A program made the position numbers and the translations under genes. The notes under the pieces were generated by a model. That model did no database searches. It was not told where the DNA came from and worked only from the letters and a program-made list of their open reading frames with translations. Shown here piece after piece: positions 21,865 through 30,122 of a stretch of DNA of 64,000 bases (the first letter of the stretch is position 1; each line of letters starts with the position of its first letter). Source of the DNA: Streptomyces sp. CB09001 (GTDB lineage: Bacteria > Actinomycetota > Actinomycetes > Streptomycetales > Streptomycetaceae). The stretch is taken from contig NZ_CP026730.1 in the NCBI RefSeq assembly GCF_003369795.1, positions 496,001 to 560,000 of the forward strand, given 5' to 3'.

Positions 21865-23714
21865 GCCCGCTCCTTCCGCCGGTCAGCCCCTCGGTGACCG
21901 CCGAGCTCGTCGCCGCGCTCACACCCCGGCTGCGCAAGCGGCTGGACGCGGGGGTCGCCAAGGTCTCGGGGCGGCCGGTGGTCCGGGACGGCGACATCGT
22001 GCGCATCGCGGTCGACGACGAGACCGACCTCGAACTGCACGCTCCCGACGGGGTCGTGTCCAGTACCGAGGCGATCCGCTGCGGGTGCCTGCTGGCGCCC
22101 GACTGCCTTCACCGGGCCGCCGCGGCATCGGCAGCCCCGGTCGCCGAGCCCACGGAACCGGCGGTCGGGACGCCTTCGCCCGCGGAGCCACCGCGCACGG
22201 AGCCTCCGGCACCGGCCGGGGCCTCGACCCCCGCCCAGTGCGCCGCCGCGGCGGCGCTGCACGATGCGGCGGCCGCCGTGCTGGAGGCAGGCATCGAAGG
22301 AGCCGGGGCCGTGCTTCAGGCGGAGCTGCTGCGGGCCGCGCACACCGCGCGACTCGCGGGCCTCCCGCGCGCGTCCGGCCGTGCCGTCGCCGTGGTCACG
22401 GCGTTGCGTTCGGCCCGTGCCGCCGACCCCGCCCACCGCCTGAGCGACCTCAGCGCCGCACTGCGCGACGTCCTCCTCCTCGCGCACCGCCTCCCGCACG
22501 CCACGGGACCCGAGTTGGCCGGGCTGCGCGGCAGAGTACGCCAGGCGTACGCACCGGACGGGTCACTGCGCCTGTACGGGCTCTTCGCCGAGCCGGTCCT
22601 CACGACGACCGGCTACGCGGGCACCGTCACCTGGACCGCCGATGCCGCGGGGCGGCTCTACACGGTCCCGGACGTGGCCCCGGGCGGCGCCGAACGGGCC
22701 ACGGGCTCGGCGGACCGTGCCGTGCGCGTCGGCGACACCTCCCTGACGCATCGCGAACTCTCCCGCGGGGGACTCGCCGTGTCGGGGGCGACGGTCTCCC
22801 CGACCGGCCGCCTGGGCGCGGGGGCGGGGGTACGGGCCGTGCGCGCACCCGGCGCCTCGTGGCACGCCGAGCCGCTCGGCCGACTGTGGGCGGTGCCGGT
22901 GGCCGAGCAGGTCTCCCGGGCCCTGGCGAGCGAGCTGATCGCGGGGAGGACCGACGACGCCCACGAGGACAACACCGCCGACGCCGGTGCAGGAGCCGCG
23001 CGGGACGGCCAGGACCTGCTGTTCCTCGATGTCACTCTCATCGGCACGGTCCGCGAGGCGGCGGGCGAGTGTCTGCTCGCCGACTGCGACGGCCTGACGG
23101 TCCGGCTGGCCGCCGCCCACGACGACCCGGCGCTGCCCCACCGTGAGAACCTGCGTCTCCTCGCGCTCCTGACGTCCGCGCGGAGTGCGCGGCTCCGCGT
23201 GGTCGCCCGGCTCACGCCGGCCCCGCAGCCCCGCGCGTTGCTGCTGGCGGCGAGCCGTCCGTCCGATCCGGACAGCCACGTCGACCTCGGTCTCGACCGG
23301 CTCCGCCGCGCGGACCTGCCCGCGGATGCGGCGGCGGGCCCCGCGGGCGGCGCCGGGACCACGCGGTCCGTTCCGGCGGCGACCGCCACGGACGAGGCTC
23401 CCGTGCATCTGCTGCGGCGCCGGGTCCACCAGGCCGTGTCCGGTGGCCGCCGCGTGCTGGCCTTCCCGGGGAGCCGGGAGTCCGGGGCCGCGCGCCTGCG
23501 CCGGTACGGCCTCGGCACCGCCGGTGAGCTGCTCGCCGAGTTGCACGCCACCGCCGCGGAACGGGCGCGCGACCCTTTCGGCCGGCTGCTCCCCGCCGAC
23601 ACCCGGCGCTTCGCCCAGGCGTGGCTGGGCGCGGCCGTCTACACGGAGGAGGTGGACCGTGCCCTGTGCGCCGCCGCGTGGGGCGGGAGGCTCCCGGACC
23701 TCACCTCTCGGTGA
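21861..23714 (+). CDS. SWIM zinc-finger protein, YehQ-like
   Basis: 617 aa. The SWIM motif is clear near the N-terminus: Cys74-x-Cys76-x5-Cys82-x-His84 in IRCGCLLAPDCLHR. The long remainder (LYGLFAEPVLTTTGYAGTVTW, LRLLALLTSARSARLRVVARL) has no domain I recognise. The E. coli yehQ product has a similar SWIM plus long tail. SWIM fingers bind nucleic acid or protein. The ATG overlaps the stop of the VWA gene as ATGA, with GGGGAG ahead. This is the last gene of the operon; the next gene begins 76 bp later with its own regulator context. Confidence 0.85.
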   Translation: MSPLLPPVSPSVTAELVAALTPRLRKRLDAGVAKVSGRPVVRDGDIVRIAVDDETDLELHAPDGVVSSTEAIRCGCLLAPDCLHRAAAASAAPVAEPTEPAVGTPSPAEPPRTEPPAPAGASTPAQCAAAAALHDAAAAVLEAGIEGAGAVLQAELLRAAHTARLAGLPRASGRAVAVVTALRSARAADPAHRLSDLSAALRDVLLLAHRLPHATGPELAGLRGRVRQAYAPDGSLRLYGLFAEPVLTTTGYAGTVTWTADAAGRLYTVPDVAPGGAERATGSADRAVRVGDTSLTHRELSRGGLAVSGATVSPTGRLGAGAGVRAVRAPGASWHAEPLGRLWAVPVAEQVSRALASELIAGRTDDAHEDNTADAGAGAARDGQDLLFLDVTLIGTVREAAGECLLADCDGLTVRLAAAHDDPALPHRENLRLLALLTSARSARLRVVARLTPAPQPRALLLAASRPSDPDSHVDLGLDRLRRADLPADAAAGPAGGAGTTRSVPAATATDEAPVHLLRRRVHQAVSGGRRVLAFPGSRESGAARLRRYGLGTAGELLAELHATAAERARDPFGRLLPADTRRFAQAWLGAAVYTEEVDRALCAAAWGGRLPDLTSR

Positions 23715-23790
23715 TCCGCCGTCCCGGCAGGCGGGCAACCCGGCGGGTCACCGTAAGATCGGATGATCTCGTGGGGGAAGGCGGGCGGAC

Positions 23791-24816
23791 ATGGGCAGGC
23801 AGCGTCCCGGTACGCCGACGCTGGAGGAGGTGGCCGCCCGCGCAGGCGTGGGGCGAGGCACCGTCTCAAGGGTCGTCAACAACGCGGCCGGCGTGCGCGA
23901 CTCGACGCGCCGCGCCGTGCAGCGGGCCATCGCCGAACTGGGGTACGTGCCGAATCTCGCGGCGCGTTCCCTGGCGGGCCACCGTGCCGACGCCGTCGCT
24001 CTGGTGATGACGGAGCCGGACTGGCGGCTGTTCGGGGAGCCGTTCTTCACGGAGATCGTCCACGCGGTCGGCGACGCCCTCACCGACACGTCGTTGCAGC
24101 TGCTGCTCACCCTGGTCCGCACGGACACCGAGCGGCAGCGTTTCGTGGAGTACGCGCGGGGCGGCCGGGTCGACGGGGTGCTGCTGATGTCCGTGCACGC
24201 CCAGGATCCGCTGCCCGACATGCTCGCCGGGGCGGGGCTGCCCACCGTCATGCTGGGGCGGCGTTCCGGCGAGGAGTGCGTCACCTACGTCGACGCGGAC
24301 AACGCGGGCGGTGCGCGGGGCGCGGTGACGTATCTGCTGGACGCCGGCCGGAGCACGATCGGGGCCATCAGCGGACCGCTCGACATGTACGTCGCACAGT
24401 GCCGGCTGCGCGGGTACCGGGAGGCGCTGGAGCCGGCGGGCGTGACGGCCGGGGCGTCGCTGGTCGTCGAGGGGAGCGACTTCACGGAGGAGAGCGGGTA
24501 CCGGGCGATGACCGAGCTGCTCGCCCGGCACCCGGACCTGGACGCGGTGTTCGCCGCCTCGGACACGCTGGCCGCCGGGGCGCTCAACGCGCTGCGTGCC
24601 GCGGGCCGACGGGTGCCGCAGGACGTAGCCGTGATCGGCTTCGACGACTTCCACCCGGCCCGGCCCACGGACCCGCCGCTGACGACCGTGCGGCAGCCGC
24701 TGGAGGAGATCGGCCGCACGATGGTGCGGCTGCTGCTGGAGGAGATGGAGGACTCCCCCGTCGCCTGGCGGCACGTCATCCTCCGTACGGAGCTGGTGCT
24801 CCGGGACTCCGCCTGA
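23791..24816 (+). CDS. LacI-family repressor, CebR-like, next to cellulose-degrading genes
   Basis: 341 aa. The helix-turn-helix is at residues 10-30 (TLEEVAARAGVGRGTVSRVV), and the hinge LAARSLA at about 56-62. The sugar-binding domain shows VDGVLLMSVHAQDP, LPTVMLGRR, and VAVIGFDDFHPARP. It is followed by the GH12 cellulase and LPMO genes, whose control region has two boxes of the CebR operator type TGGGAGCGCTCCCA, plus a 20-bp palindrome of the same core right after this gene's stop. The inducer is probably cellobiose or a cello-oligosaccharide, as for CebR. It may be a CebR paralogue rather than the one in the cebEFG locus. Confidence 0.88.
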   Translation: MGRQRPGTPTLEEVAARAGVGRGTVSRVVNNAAGVRDSTRRAVQRAIAELGYVPNLAARSLAGHRADAVALVMTEPDWRLFGEPFFTEIVHAVGDALTDTSLQLLLTLVRTDTERQRFVEYARGGRVDGVLLMSVHAQDPLPDMLAGAGLPTVMLGRRSGEECVTYVDADNAGGARGAVTYLLDAGRSTIGAISGPLDMYVAQCRLRGYREALEPAGVTAGASLVVEGSDFTEESGYRAMTELLARHPDLDAVFAASDTLAAGALNALRAAGRRVPQDVAVIGFDDFHPARPTDPPLTTVRQPLEEIGRTMVRLLLEEMEDSPVAWRHVILRTELVLRDSA

Positions 24817-24826
24817 GCGGCCCGGC

Positions 24827-24846
24827 CTCCGGGAGCGCTCCCGGAG
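24827..24846. promoter_or_regulatory. 20-bp perfect palindrome with the CebR-box core, downstream of the LacI gene
   Basis: CTCC-GGGAGCGCTCCC-GGAG is self-complementary over all 20 bp and begins ten bases after the stop of the regulator gene. It contains the GGGAGCGCTCCC core of the two boxes at 24950 and 24976. It could be an auxiliary operator for looping, or an RNA hairpin ending the regulator message. Confidence 0.6.
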
Positions 24847-24904
24847 CGCGACGCCTCCCACCTGCGGCTTCGAGATTCCTTCGACAACTCTGACGCGCAC
24901 AGTC

Positions 24905-24933
24905 TTGTCAGGAACATGAACGGCTTCTACAGT
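24905..24933 (+). promoter_or_regulatory. Cellulase promoter
   Basis: TTGTCA (24905-24910), a 17-bp spacer and TACAGT (24928-24933) give a near-ideal primary-sigma promoter. Start of transcription near 24940 places both downstream CebR-type boxes in the early transcribed region. Confidence 0.6.
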
Positions 24934-24949
24934 CCCATCAACCGGTAAG

Positions 24950-24963
24950 TGGGAGCGCTCCCA
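24950..24963. promoter_or_regulatory. CebR-type operator, perfect
   Basis: TGGGAGCGCTCCCA is an exact copy of the CebR 14-bp palindrome. It lies just after the predicted cellulase transcription start. Confidence 0.85.
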
Positions 24964-24975
24964 TCAGTGGGGAGT

Positions 24976-24989
24976 TGGGAGCGCTCCCG
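24976..24989. promoter_or_regulatory. CebR-type operator, 13 of 14
   Basis: TGGGAGCGCTCCCG, 26 bp downstream of the perfect box start to start (about two and a half helical turns), between the promoter and ATG 25034. Confidence 0.8.
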
Positions 24990-25033
24990 CACCGGCCCCT
25001 CCTTCCCCCCGCACCCTCCCGGAGAGGCCCCCC

Positions 25034-26185
25034 ATGCGACCGTTACGGCCCCAGGCCCGCGCCCCTCGCGGCCTCTTGAGCGCCCTGGGCGCGGCCTTCG
25101 CGACCTTCGCCCTCGTCGCGTCACTCGTCACCGCCGCCGCGCCCGCCCAGGCGGACACCACGATCTGCGAACCCTTCGGGACGGCGACGGTCCAGGGACG
25201 GTACGTCGTCCAGAACAACCGCTGGGGCTCCACCGCCACCCAGTGCGTCACCGCCACCGACACCGGCTTCCGGGTCACGCAGGCCGACGGCTCGGCATCG
25301 ACCGACGGAGCGCCGAAGTCGTACCCGTCGCTCTTCAACGGCTGCCATTACACGACCTGTTCACCGGGCACCGCCCTCCCCGCCCGGCTCGACACCGTCG
25401 CCGCGGCGCCGTCCAGCATCTCGTACGGTTTCGTCGGCGACGCCGTCTACAACGCCTCGTACGACATCTGGCTCGACCCGACGCCCCGCACCGACGGGGT
25501 CAATCGGACCGAGATCATGATCTGGTTCAACAGGGTGGGTCCGATCCAGCCGATCGGCTCGCCGGTGGGCACGGCCTCCGTCGGTGGCCGTACCTGGGAG
25601 GTGTGGAGCGGCGGCAACGGCTCCAACGACGTGCTGTCGTTCGTGGCACCGTCGGCGATCACCGGCTGGAGCTTCGACGTCATGGACTTCGTCCGGGCGA
25701 CCGTCGCGCGCGGACTCGCCGAGGACGACTGGTACCTGACGAGTGTGCAGGCAGGCTTCGAGCCCTGGCAGAACGGCGCCGGGCTGGCGGTGAACTCCTT
25801 CTCCTCCACCGTCGTGACCGACGGCACCCCCGGCGGCACCGACCCCGATCCCGACCCGGGTGGCACGTCGGCGTGTGCGGTGTCGTACGGCACGAACGTC
25901 TGGCCGGACGGCTTCACCGCGGACGTCACCGTCACCAACACCGGCACGACTCCCGTCGACGGCTGGCAGCTCGCCTTCACCCTGCCCTCCGGCCAGCGGA
26001 TCACCAACGCCTGGAACGCGTCCGTGACGCCGTCCTCGGGTGCCGTCACGGCGACCGGCGCGAGCCACAACGCCCGGATCGCACCGGGCGGCAGTCTGTC
26101 GTTCGGCTTCCAGGGCACCTACGGCGGCGCGTTCGCCGAGCCGACCGGCTTCCGTCTCAACGACACCGCCTGCGCCACGGCGTAA
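25034..26185 (+). CDS. celB: Secreted endo-1,4-beta-glucanase, GH12 with C-terminal CBM2
   Basis: 383 aa. A long Sec-type signal ends near APAQA40, giving mature DTTICEPF. The GH12 nucleophile is Glu160 in NRTEIMIWF and the acid/base is Glu243 in GFEPW; counted from the mature end these are Glu120 and Glu203, as in the Streptomyces CelB enzymes I know. A Gly-Thr-Asp-Pro linker (about 270-282) leads to a CBM2 cellulose-binding domain (CAVSYGTNVWPDGFTADVTVTNTG and GGSLSFGFQGTYGG, read in parts) with conserved Trp and a Cys pair. GGAGAGG precedes the ATG. Expression should be relieved by cello-oligosaccharides through the boxes upstream. Confidence 0.95.
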   Translation: MRPLRPQARAPRGLLSALGAAFATFALVASLVTAAAPAQADTTICEPFGTATVQGRYVVQNNRWGSTATQCVTATDTGFRVTQADGSASTDGAPKSYPSLFNGCHYTTCSPGTALPARLDTVAAAPSSISYGFVGDAVYNASYDIWLDPTPRTDGVNRTEIMIWFNRVGPIQPIGSPVGTASVGGRTWEVWSGGNGSNDVLSFVAPSAITGWSFDVMDFVRATVARGLAEDDWYLTSVQAGFEPWQNGAGLAVNSFSSTVVTDGTPGGTDPDPDPGGTSACAVSYGTNVWPDGFTADVTVTNTGTTPVDGWQLAFTLPSGQRITNAWNASVTPSSGAVTATGASHNARIAPGGSLSFGFQGTYGGAFAEPTGFRLNDTACATA

Positions 26186-26196
26186 CGGCCCCGCCT

Positions 26197-26238
26197 CCCC
26201 GCCCGTCCGGTCGAAGCGCCCGCCCCGGACGGGCGGGG
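26197..26238. terminator. Strong hairpin after the cellulase gene
   Basis: A perfect 14-bp stem (CCCCGCCCGTCCGG, 26197-26210, pairs with 26225-26238) with a 14-nt loop, twelve bases past the stop. No U-run follows, as is usual in Streptomyces. Confidence 0.75.
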
Positions 26239-26246
26239 GTTCCATC

Positions 26247-26277
26247 CGATCTTGTCATGAACGGAACATCAAGATCG
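26247..26277. promoter_or_regulatory. Inverted repeat CGATCTTG-N15-CAAGATCG before the LPMO gene
   Basis: Perfect 8-bp arms (26247-26254 and 26270-26277) flank a TTGTCA (26252-26257) that could be a -35. The region lacks the CebR-type box found before the cellulase, so the LPMO gene may use a different regulator at this site. Confidence 0.4.
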
Positions 26278-26316
26278 CTTGTCACCCACCCACGGACCGG
26301 AACCAGGAGACCCCCT

Positions 26317-27411
26317 ATGGTTCGACGCACCAGACTCCTCACCCTCGCGGCGGTACTGGCCACCCTGCTCGGCTCGCTCGGCGTGACCCTTCTGCTCGGG
26401 CAGGGGCGGGCCGAGGCGCACGGCGTGGCGATGATGCCCGGCTCCCGCACCTACCTGTGCCAGCTGGACGCCAAGACCGGCACCGGCGCCCTAGACCCGA
26501 CGAACCCCGCCTGTCAGGCCGCCCTCGACCAGAGCGGGGCGACGGCCCTGTACAACTGGTTCGCCGTGCTCGACTCCAACGCGGGCGGGCGCGGCGCCGG
26601 TTACGTGCCGGACGGCACCCTGTGCAGCGCCGGCGACCGTTCCCCGTACGACTTCTCCGCCTACAACGCCGCCCGCTCGGACTGGCCCCGCACGCACCTG
26701 ACGTCGGGTGCGACGATCCCGGTGCAGTACAGCAACTGGGCAGCTCACCCCGGTGACTTCCGGGTGTACCTGACCAAGCCGGGCTGGTCGCCGACGTCCG
26801 AGCTGGGCTGGGACGACCTGGAGCTGATCCAGACGGTGACCAACCCGCCCCAGCAGGGCTCGGCGGGCACCGACGGGGGCCACTACTACTGGGACCTCGC
26901 GCTGCCCTCGGGCCGCTCGGGCAACGCGCTGATCTTCATGCAGTGGGTGCGTTCGGACAGTCAGGAGAACTTCTTCTCCTGCTCCGACGTCGTCTTCGAC
27001 GGCGGCAACGGAGAGGTCACCGGCATCCGCGGTTCCGGCAGCACCCCGGACCCGGATCCGACACCGACCCCGACGGACCCGACCACCCCGCCGACGCACA
27101 CCGGCTCCTGCATGGCCGTGTACTCGGTGCAGAACTCCTGGAGCGGCGGCTTCCAGGGTTCGGTCGAGGTGATGAACCACGGCACCGAGCCGCTGAACGG
27201 CTGGGCCGTGCAGTGGCAGCCGGGCAGCGGGACCACGCTCGGCGGGGTGTGGAACGGCTCGCTGACCAGCGGCACCGACGGTACGGTCACGGTCCGGAAC
27301 GTGGACCACAACCGCGTCGTACCACCGGACGGGAGCGTGACCTTCGGCTTCACCGCCACGTCGACGGGCAATGACTTCCCGGTCGACTCGATCGGCTGCG
27401 TGACGTCCTGA
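26317..27411 (+). CDS. celS2: Cellulose-active lytic polysaccharide monooxygenase, AA10 with CBM2
   Basis: 364 aa from ATG 26317, with AGGAGA six bases upstream. The signal peptide ends ...GRAEA and the mature chain begins with His35 (HGVAMMPGSRTYLC). The second copper ligand is His144 in YSNWAAHPGDF. His35/His144 and the 364-residue length agree with S. coelicolor CelS2 (ScLPMO10C), a C1-oxidising cellulose LPMO. A Pro-Thr-Asp linker (about 245-263) leads to a CBM2 (CMAVYSVQNSWSGGFQGSV to VDSIGCVTS). It should make oxidative cuts in crystalline cellulose that help the neighbouring GH12 enzyme. Confidence 0.95.
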   Translation: MVRRTRLLTLAAVLATLLGSLGVTLLLGQGRAEAHGVAMMPGSRTYLCQLDAKTGTGALDPTNPACQAALDQSGATALYNWFAVLDSNAGGRGAGYVPDGTLCSAGDRSPYDFSAYNAARSDWPRTHLTSGATIPVQYSNWAAHPGDFRVYLTKPGWSPTSELGWDDLELIQTVTNPPQQGSAGTDGGHYYWDLALPSGRSGNALIFMQWVRSDSQENFFSCSDVVFDGGNGEVTGIRGSGSTPDPDPTPTPTDPTTPPTHTGSCMAVYSVQNSWSGGFQGSVEVMNHGTEPLNGWAVQWQPGSGTTLGGVWNGSLTSGTDGTVTVRNVDHNRVVPPDGSVTFGFTATSTGNDFPVDSIGCVTS

Positions 27412-27450
27412 CGCACGTCCCGACGCACGCCCCGACACCCGTCGGGACAC

Positions 27451-27484
27451 GGTCGGCGGGGGCCGCCAGGGCTCCCCGCCGACC
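27451..27484. terminator. Hairpin after the LPMO gene
   Basis: GGTCGGCGGGG (27451-27461) pairs perfectly with 27474-27484; the loop is 12 nt. It lies 40 bases past the LPMO stop. Confidence 0.7.
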
Positions 27485-27549
27485 TCACGTGCCGGTTACA
27501 AATCGCTCAACCTCTGGTTGCGAAGCGGTGAGCGGGCGACGATAGGGCC

Positions 27550-27975
27550 ATGACTCCGGCCCAGCACGCCTTTGAGCGGCTGCAAGCCTGGCCCGACCTC
27601 TCGGCGGGTCAGGCCAGTTGCGGAACCGGACGGGCCCTGTGCTCCGTCCGCGACGAGATCGTCCACTTCCACTCGGACCGGGACGTGGACCTCCACCTCA
27701 CCCACCGGGCCATCCAGCGCTTCCAGTACGACCTCGGGGGCTCCACCGCCATCCGTCTGGTGCCCGGCTCCCGCTGGGTGACCGTGCACCTGGACTGCGA
27801 CGCGGACGTCGATCTGCTGCTGAGCCTGGTGAGCATCGCGCTCAAGGCCCACCAGTCCCGGCCCCCGACCGACCTCACGCCCGCTGCGTCGGGACCGGCG
27901 GGTCTCCCGGCGTCCCCGGGGTGCAACTTCCACCGGGTCACGGTGCTTCCGCGGGCCGCGGCCGGGGAGGCCTGA
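27550..27975 (+). CDS. Small luciferase-domain-like (DUF5519-type) protein
   Basis: 141 aa. The core FERLQAWPDLSAGQASCGTGRALCSVRDEIVHFHSDRDVDLHLTHRAI, taken as short blocks, follows the pattern of the small luciferase/DUF5519 family: AWP-D near the start, an EI-HFH-D strand and then LVPGSRWVTVHLD. Despite the name, no light reaction is known for these bacterial proteins. No signal or membrane segment is present. The ribosome site before ATG 27550 is weak. The last 38 bases overlap the 3' end of the convergent efflux gene. Confidence 0.55.
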   Translation: MTPAQHAFERLQAWPDLSAGQASCGTGRALCSVRDEIVHFHSDRDVDLHLTHRAIQRFQYDLGGSTAIRLVPGSRWVTVHLDCDADVDLLLSLVSIALKAHQSRPPTDLTPAASGPAGLPASPGCNFHRVTVLPRAAAGEA

Positions 27976-29539
27976 GTCCGGCCGCGGCCAGCGCCGCGCC
28001 GAGGACGCAGAGGGCGCCCGTGACGACCACGGCCACGTGCACGCCGTTCATGAACGCCTGTCCGCTGCCCCGCACCACGGCGGCACGCAGCCCGGCCGGC
28101 ATCTCGCCGGAGACGGGGGCCACGCCCATCGCGACGGCGTCCCGGGCCTCCTGGAGGCCGTGGGCCACGGCCGGGGGCACACCCGCGCCGGTCAGCTCAC
28201 CGGTGAGGGTGGCGCCCACCTTGGCGCTGATCAGGGAGACCAGCACGGACGTGCCGAGCGCGCCGCCGATCTGCAGGGTAGTCGCCTGGAGACCTCCCGC
28301 CACACCGCCGTCCCGGACGGGGGCGTTGCCCACGATGGCGTCGGAGGAGGCGGCCATCACCATGCCGACGCCGAGGCCGAGCGCGATGAAGGGCGGCCAC
28401 ATCGTGCCGTAGGCCGAGTCCGTCTGCCAGGTGAGCATGCCGAAGCAGGAGGCGGCCTGGAGCAGCATGCCCAGCGGCATGGTCAGCCGGGGCCCGAAGC
28501 GCTGGGTCAGCAACGCGCCCAGCGGCGAGGCGACCAGCGAGGCGAGGCTGAGCGGGAGCGTGCGCACGCCCGCCTCGACCGGCGTGAAGCCGCGCACGTT
28601 CTGCAGGTAGAGCATGACGAAGAAGATCACGCCGAGCATCACGAAGAAGTTCAGCGCGGTGACGATCGCGCCGATGGTCAGCGCGCGGCTGCGGAACAGG
28701 CGCATCGGCAGCAGCGGGTGCTCCACGCGGGTCTCGTACCGGCCGAACACGACGAGGAGGACGAGCCCGGCGGCGACGGCGCCGAGGGTGCCGGCCGACG
28801 TCCAGCCCCAGGTCTCGCCCTTGACGACGCCGAAGACGACGGCCAGGAGCCCGAGGGCGAGCAGGACCAGGCCGGGTATGTCGAAGCGCTCGCGGCCCGC
28901 GGCGTTGCGGCTCTCCGGGAGGACGAGGGCGCCGAAGACGATGGCGGCGACACCGATGGGGGCGTTGACGTAGAAGACGGACTCCCAGTCGACGTGCTCC
29001 ACGAGGAGGCCGCCGACGATCGGCCCGAGGGCCGTGGCGACGGCGGAGACCATGGCCCAGATGCCGACGGCCATGCCGAACTTCCTGGGCGGGAACACGG
29101 AGCGCAGCAGTCCGAGGGTGTTCGGCATCAGCAGTCCGCCGAAGGCACCCTGGAGGGCGCGGAAGGCGACGACGCCCTCGATCGAGCCGGACAGGCCGAT
29201 GGCGACGGAGGCGAGGGTGAAGCCGGCGACACCCACCAGGTAGTAGGTGCGGCGGCCGAAGCGGTCACCGAGCTTGCCGCCCAGGATGAGGGTGGCGGCG
29301 AGGGCCAGCAGATAGGCGTTGGTCACCCACTGGAGCTGGGCGGTGGACGCGTGCAGGTCGCTGCCGATCTCGGGGTTGGCGATGGCGACGACGGAACCGT
29401 CGAGCTGGACCATGAACAGGCCGAACGCGACGGCGAGGAGGGTCAGCCACGGGTTGGACCGCGGGCGGCCGGCCGCCCGCGGGGCGGAGGCGGTCTCGGC
29501 CGCGGGCATGGCGGAGTGATCCACGGACGTGGAGGGCAT
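27938..29539 (-). CDS. MFS drug efflux pump, DHA2 (EmrB/QacA) type
   Basis: 533 aa with about 14 hydrophobic segments. The first membrane helix ends FMVQLDGSVVAIANPEIG, the DHA2 motif D1, and motif A is GGKLGDRFGRR. ALGPIVGGLLVEHVDWESVFYVNAPIG, seen in parts, is the motif C/antiporter region. It should export cationic or lipophilic drugs using the proton gradient. The MarR gene lies just upstream on the same strand (73-bp gap), the usual arrangement for a repressor of efflux. Its 3' end overlaps the convergent small gene by 38 bp. Confidence 0.92.
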   Translation of the reverse strand: MPSTSVDHSAMPAAETASAPRAAGRPRSNPWLTLLAVAFGLFMVQLDGSVVAIANPEIGSDLHASTAQLQWVTNAYLLALAATLILGGKLGDRFGRRTYYLVGVAGFTLASVAIGLSGSIEGVVAFRALQGAFGGLLMPNTLGLLRSVFPPRKFGMAVGIWAMVSAVATALGPIVGGLLVEHVDWESVFYVNAPIGVAAIVFGALVLPESRNAAGRERFDIPGLVLLALGLLAVVFGVVKGETWGWTSAGTLGAVAAGLVLLVVFGRYETRVEHPLLPMRLFRSRALTIGAIVTALNFFVMLGVIFFVMLYLQNVRGFTPVEAGVRTLPLSLASLVASPLGALLTQRFGPRLTMPLGMLLQAASCFGMLTWQTDSAYGTMWPPFIALGLGVGMVMAASSDAIVGNAPVRDGGVAGGLQATTLQIGGALGTSVLVSLISAKVGATLTGELTGAGVPPAVAHGLQEARDAVAMGVAPVSGEMPAGLRAAVVRGSGQAFMNGVHVAVVVTGALCVLGAALAAAGLRPPRPRPAEAP

Positions 29540-29612
29540 GACGGAGTCTTCTCTTCCGGATTCAGGGGTGGTGCGGGAAGGGAACGGCGCGCCGCAAGGG
29601 CGGGCACGTGTG

Positions 29613-30086
29613 TCAGCGGGCGCCGGGGTGGAGGTGCCGCGTCAACGCGTCGAGGGCGTCCATGGCGGAGCCGAGCGCGCCCTGCTGGCCCTCGGTGAGG
29701 GAGGTCAGGGCGTGGCGGATGAACGCGGTCTCCAGTTCCCGCACCTCGGACACCCGCTCACGGGCCGTGGCCGTGAGGTGGAGGTGGGCGACCCGCTTGT
29801 CGGCGCTGTCCCGCCGGCGCTCCAGGTCACCCTGCTCGACGAGCTGGGAGACCAGGGCACTGACGTTGTTCGGCTTCATCAGCAGGGCCTCGGCGGCCTC
29901 GCGCACCGTGACTCCCTCGTACTGCGCGACGTACCGCAGCAGGGCGAGCTGTCCCTCGGGGGGCTTGGGGTGCGGGTACCGGGCGGTGACCTGTCGGTCC
30001 AGCGCCCGGTGCAGGACGGGAAGGCACGCCGCGAGCCCGGAGGCCATGCGGTCGATGTCCCGTCGCGGGGTGCTGGAGCCGGTCAC
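29613..30086 (-). CDS. MarR-family repressor, probably leaderless
   Basis: 157 aa from GTG 30086 (VTGSSTPRRDIDRMASG). The winged helix runs through LALLRYVAQYEGVTVREAAEALLMKPNNVSALVSQLVEQGDLERR, read in blocks, with the wing DSADKRVAHLHLT. A longer frame upstream exists, but a -10 box (TATTGT) ends six bases before this GTG, so a leaderless start here is preferred. It lies upstream of the DHA2 pump and likely represses it. It would also control itself through the AGATA repeats at 30098-30112. Confidence 0.85.
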   Translation of the reverse strand: MTGSSTPRRDIDRMASGLAACLPVLHRALDRQVTARYPHPKPPEGQLALLRYVAQYEGVTVREAAEALLMKPNNVSALVSQLVEQGDLERRRDSADKRVAHLHLTATARERVSEVRELETAFIRHALTSLTEGQQGALGSAMDALDALTRHLHPGAR

Positions 30087-30092
30087 CCCGAG

Positions 30093-30122
30093 ACAATAGA
30101 TATGGGCAGATAGGTATGTCAA
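30093..30122 (-). promoter_or_regulatory. Promoter and probable MarR operator
   Basis: TTGACA (complement of 30117-30122), 18 bp, TATTGT (complement of 30093-30098). Two AGATA motifs exactly ten bases apart (30098-30102 and 30108-30112) lie in the spacer. The AT-rich patch stands out in this GC-rich region. Confidence 0.6.

Noticed and set aside
24905..24933. Cellulase promoter as a second DNA-damage (RecA-NDp) promoter
   Set aside because: It begins TTGTCA but continues GGA instead of GTG, and the distance to TACAGT is 17 from the hexamer, fitting an ordinary -35/-10 pair.
24949..26316. Upstream in-frame extension of the LPMO protein across the cellulase gene
   Set aside because: That stretch is a shadow of the GH12 gene; the LPMO has its own ribosome site and signal peptide at 26317.
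27938..27975. Overlap of the convergent small gene and efflux gene as an error in one of them
   Set aside because: Both reading frames remain coding-like to their stops; a 38-bp convergent overlap is acceptable.
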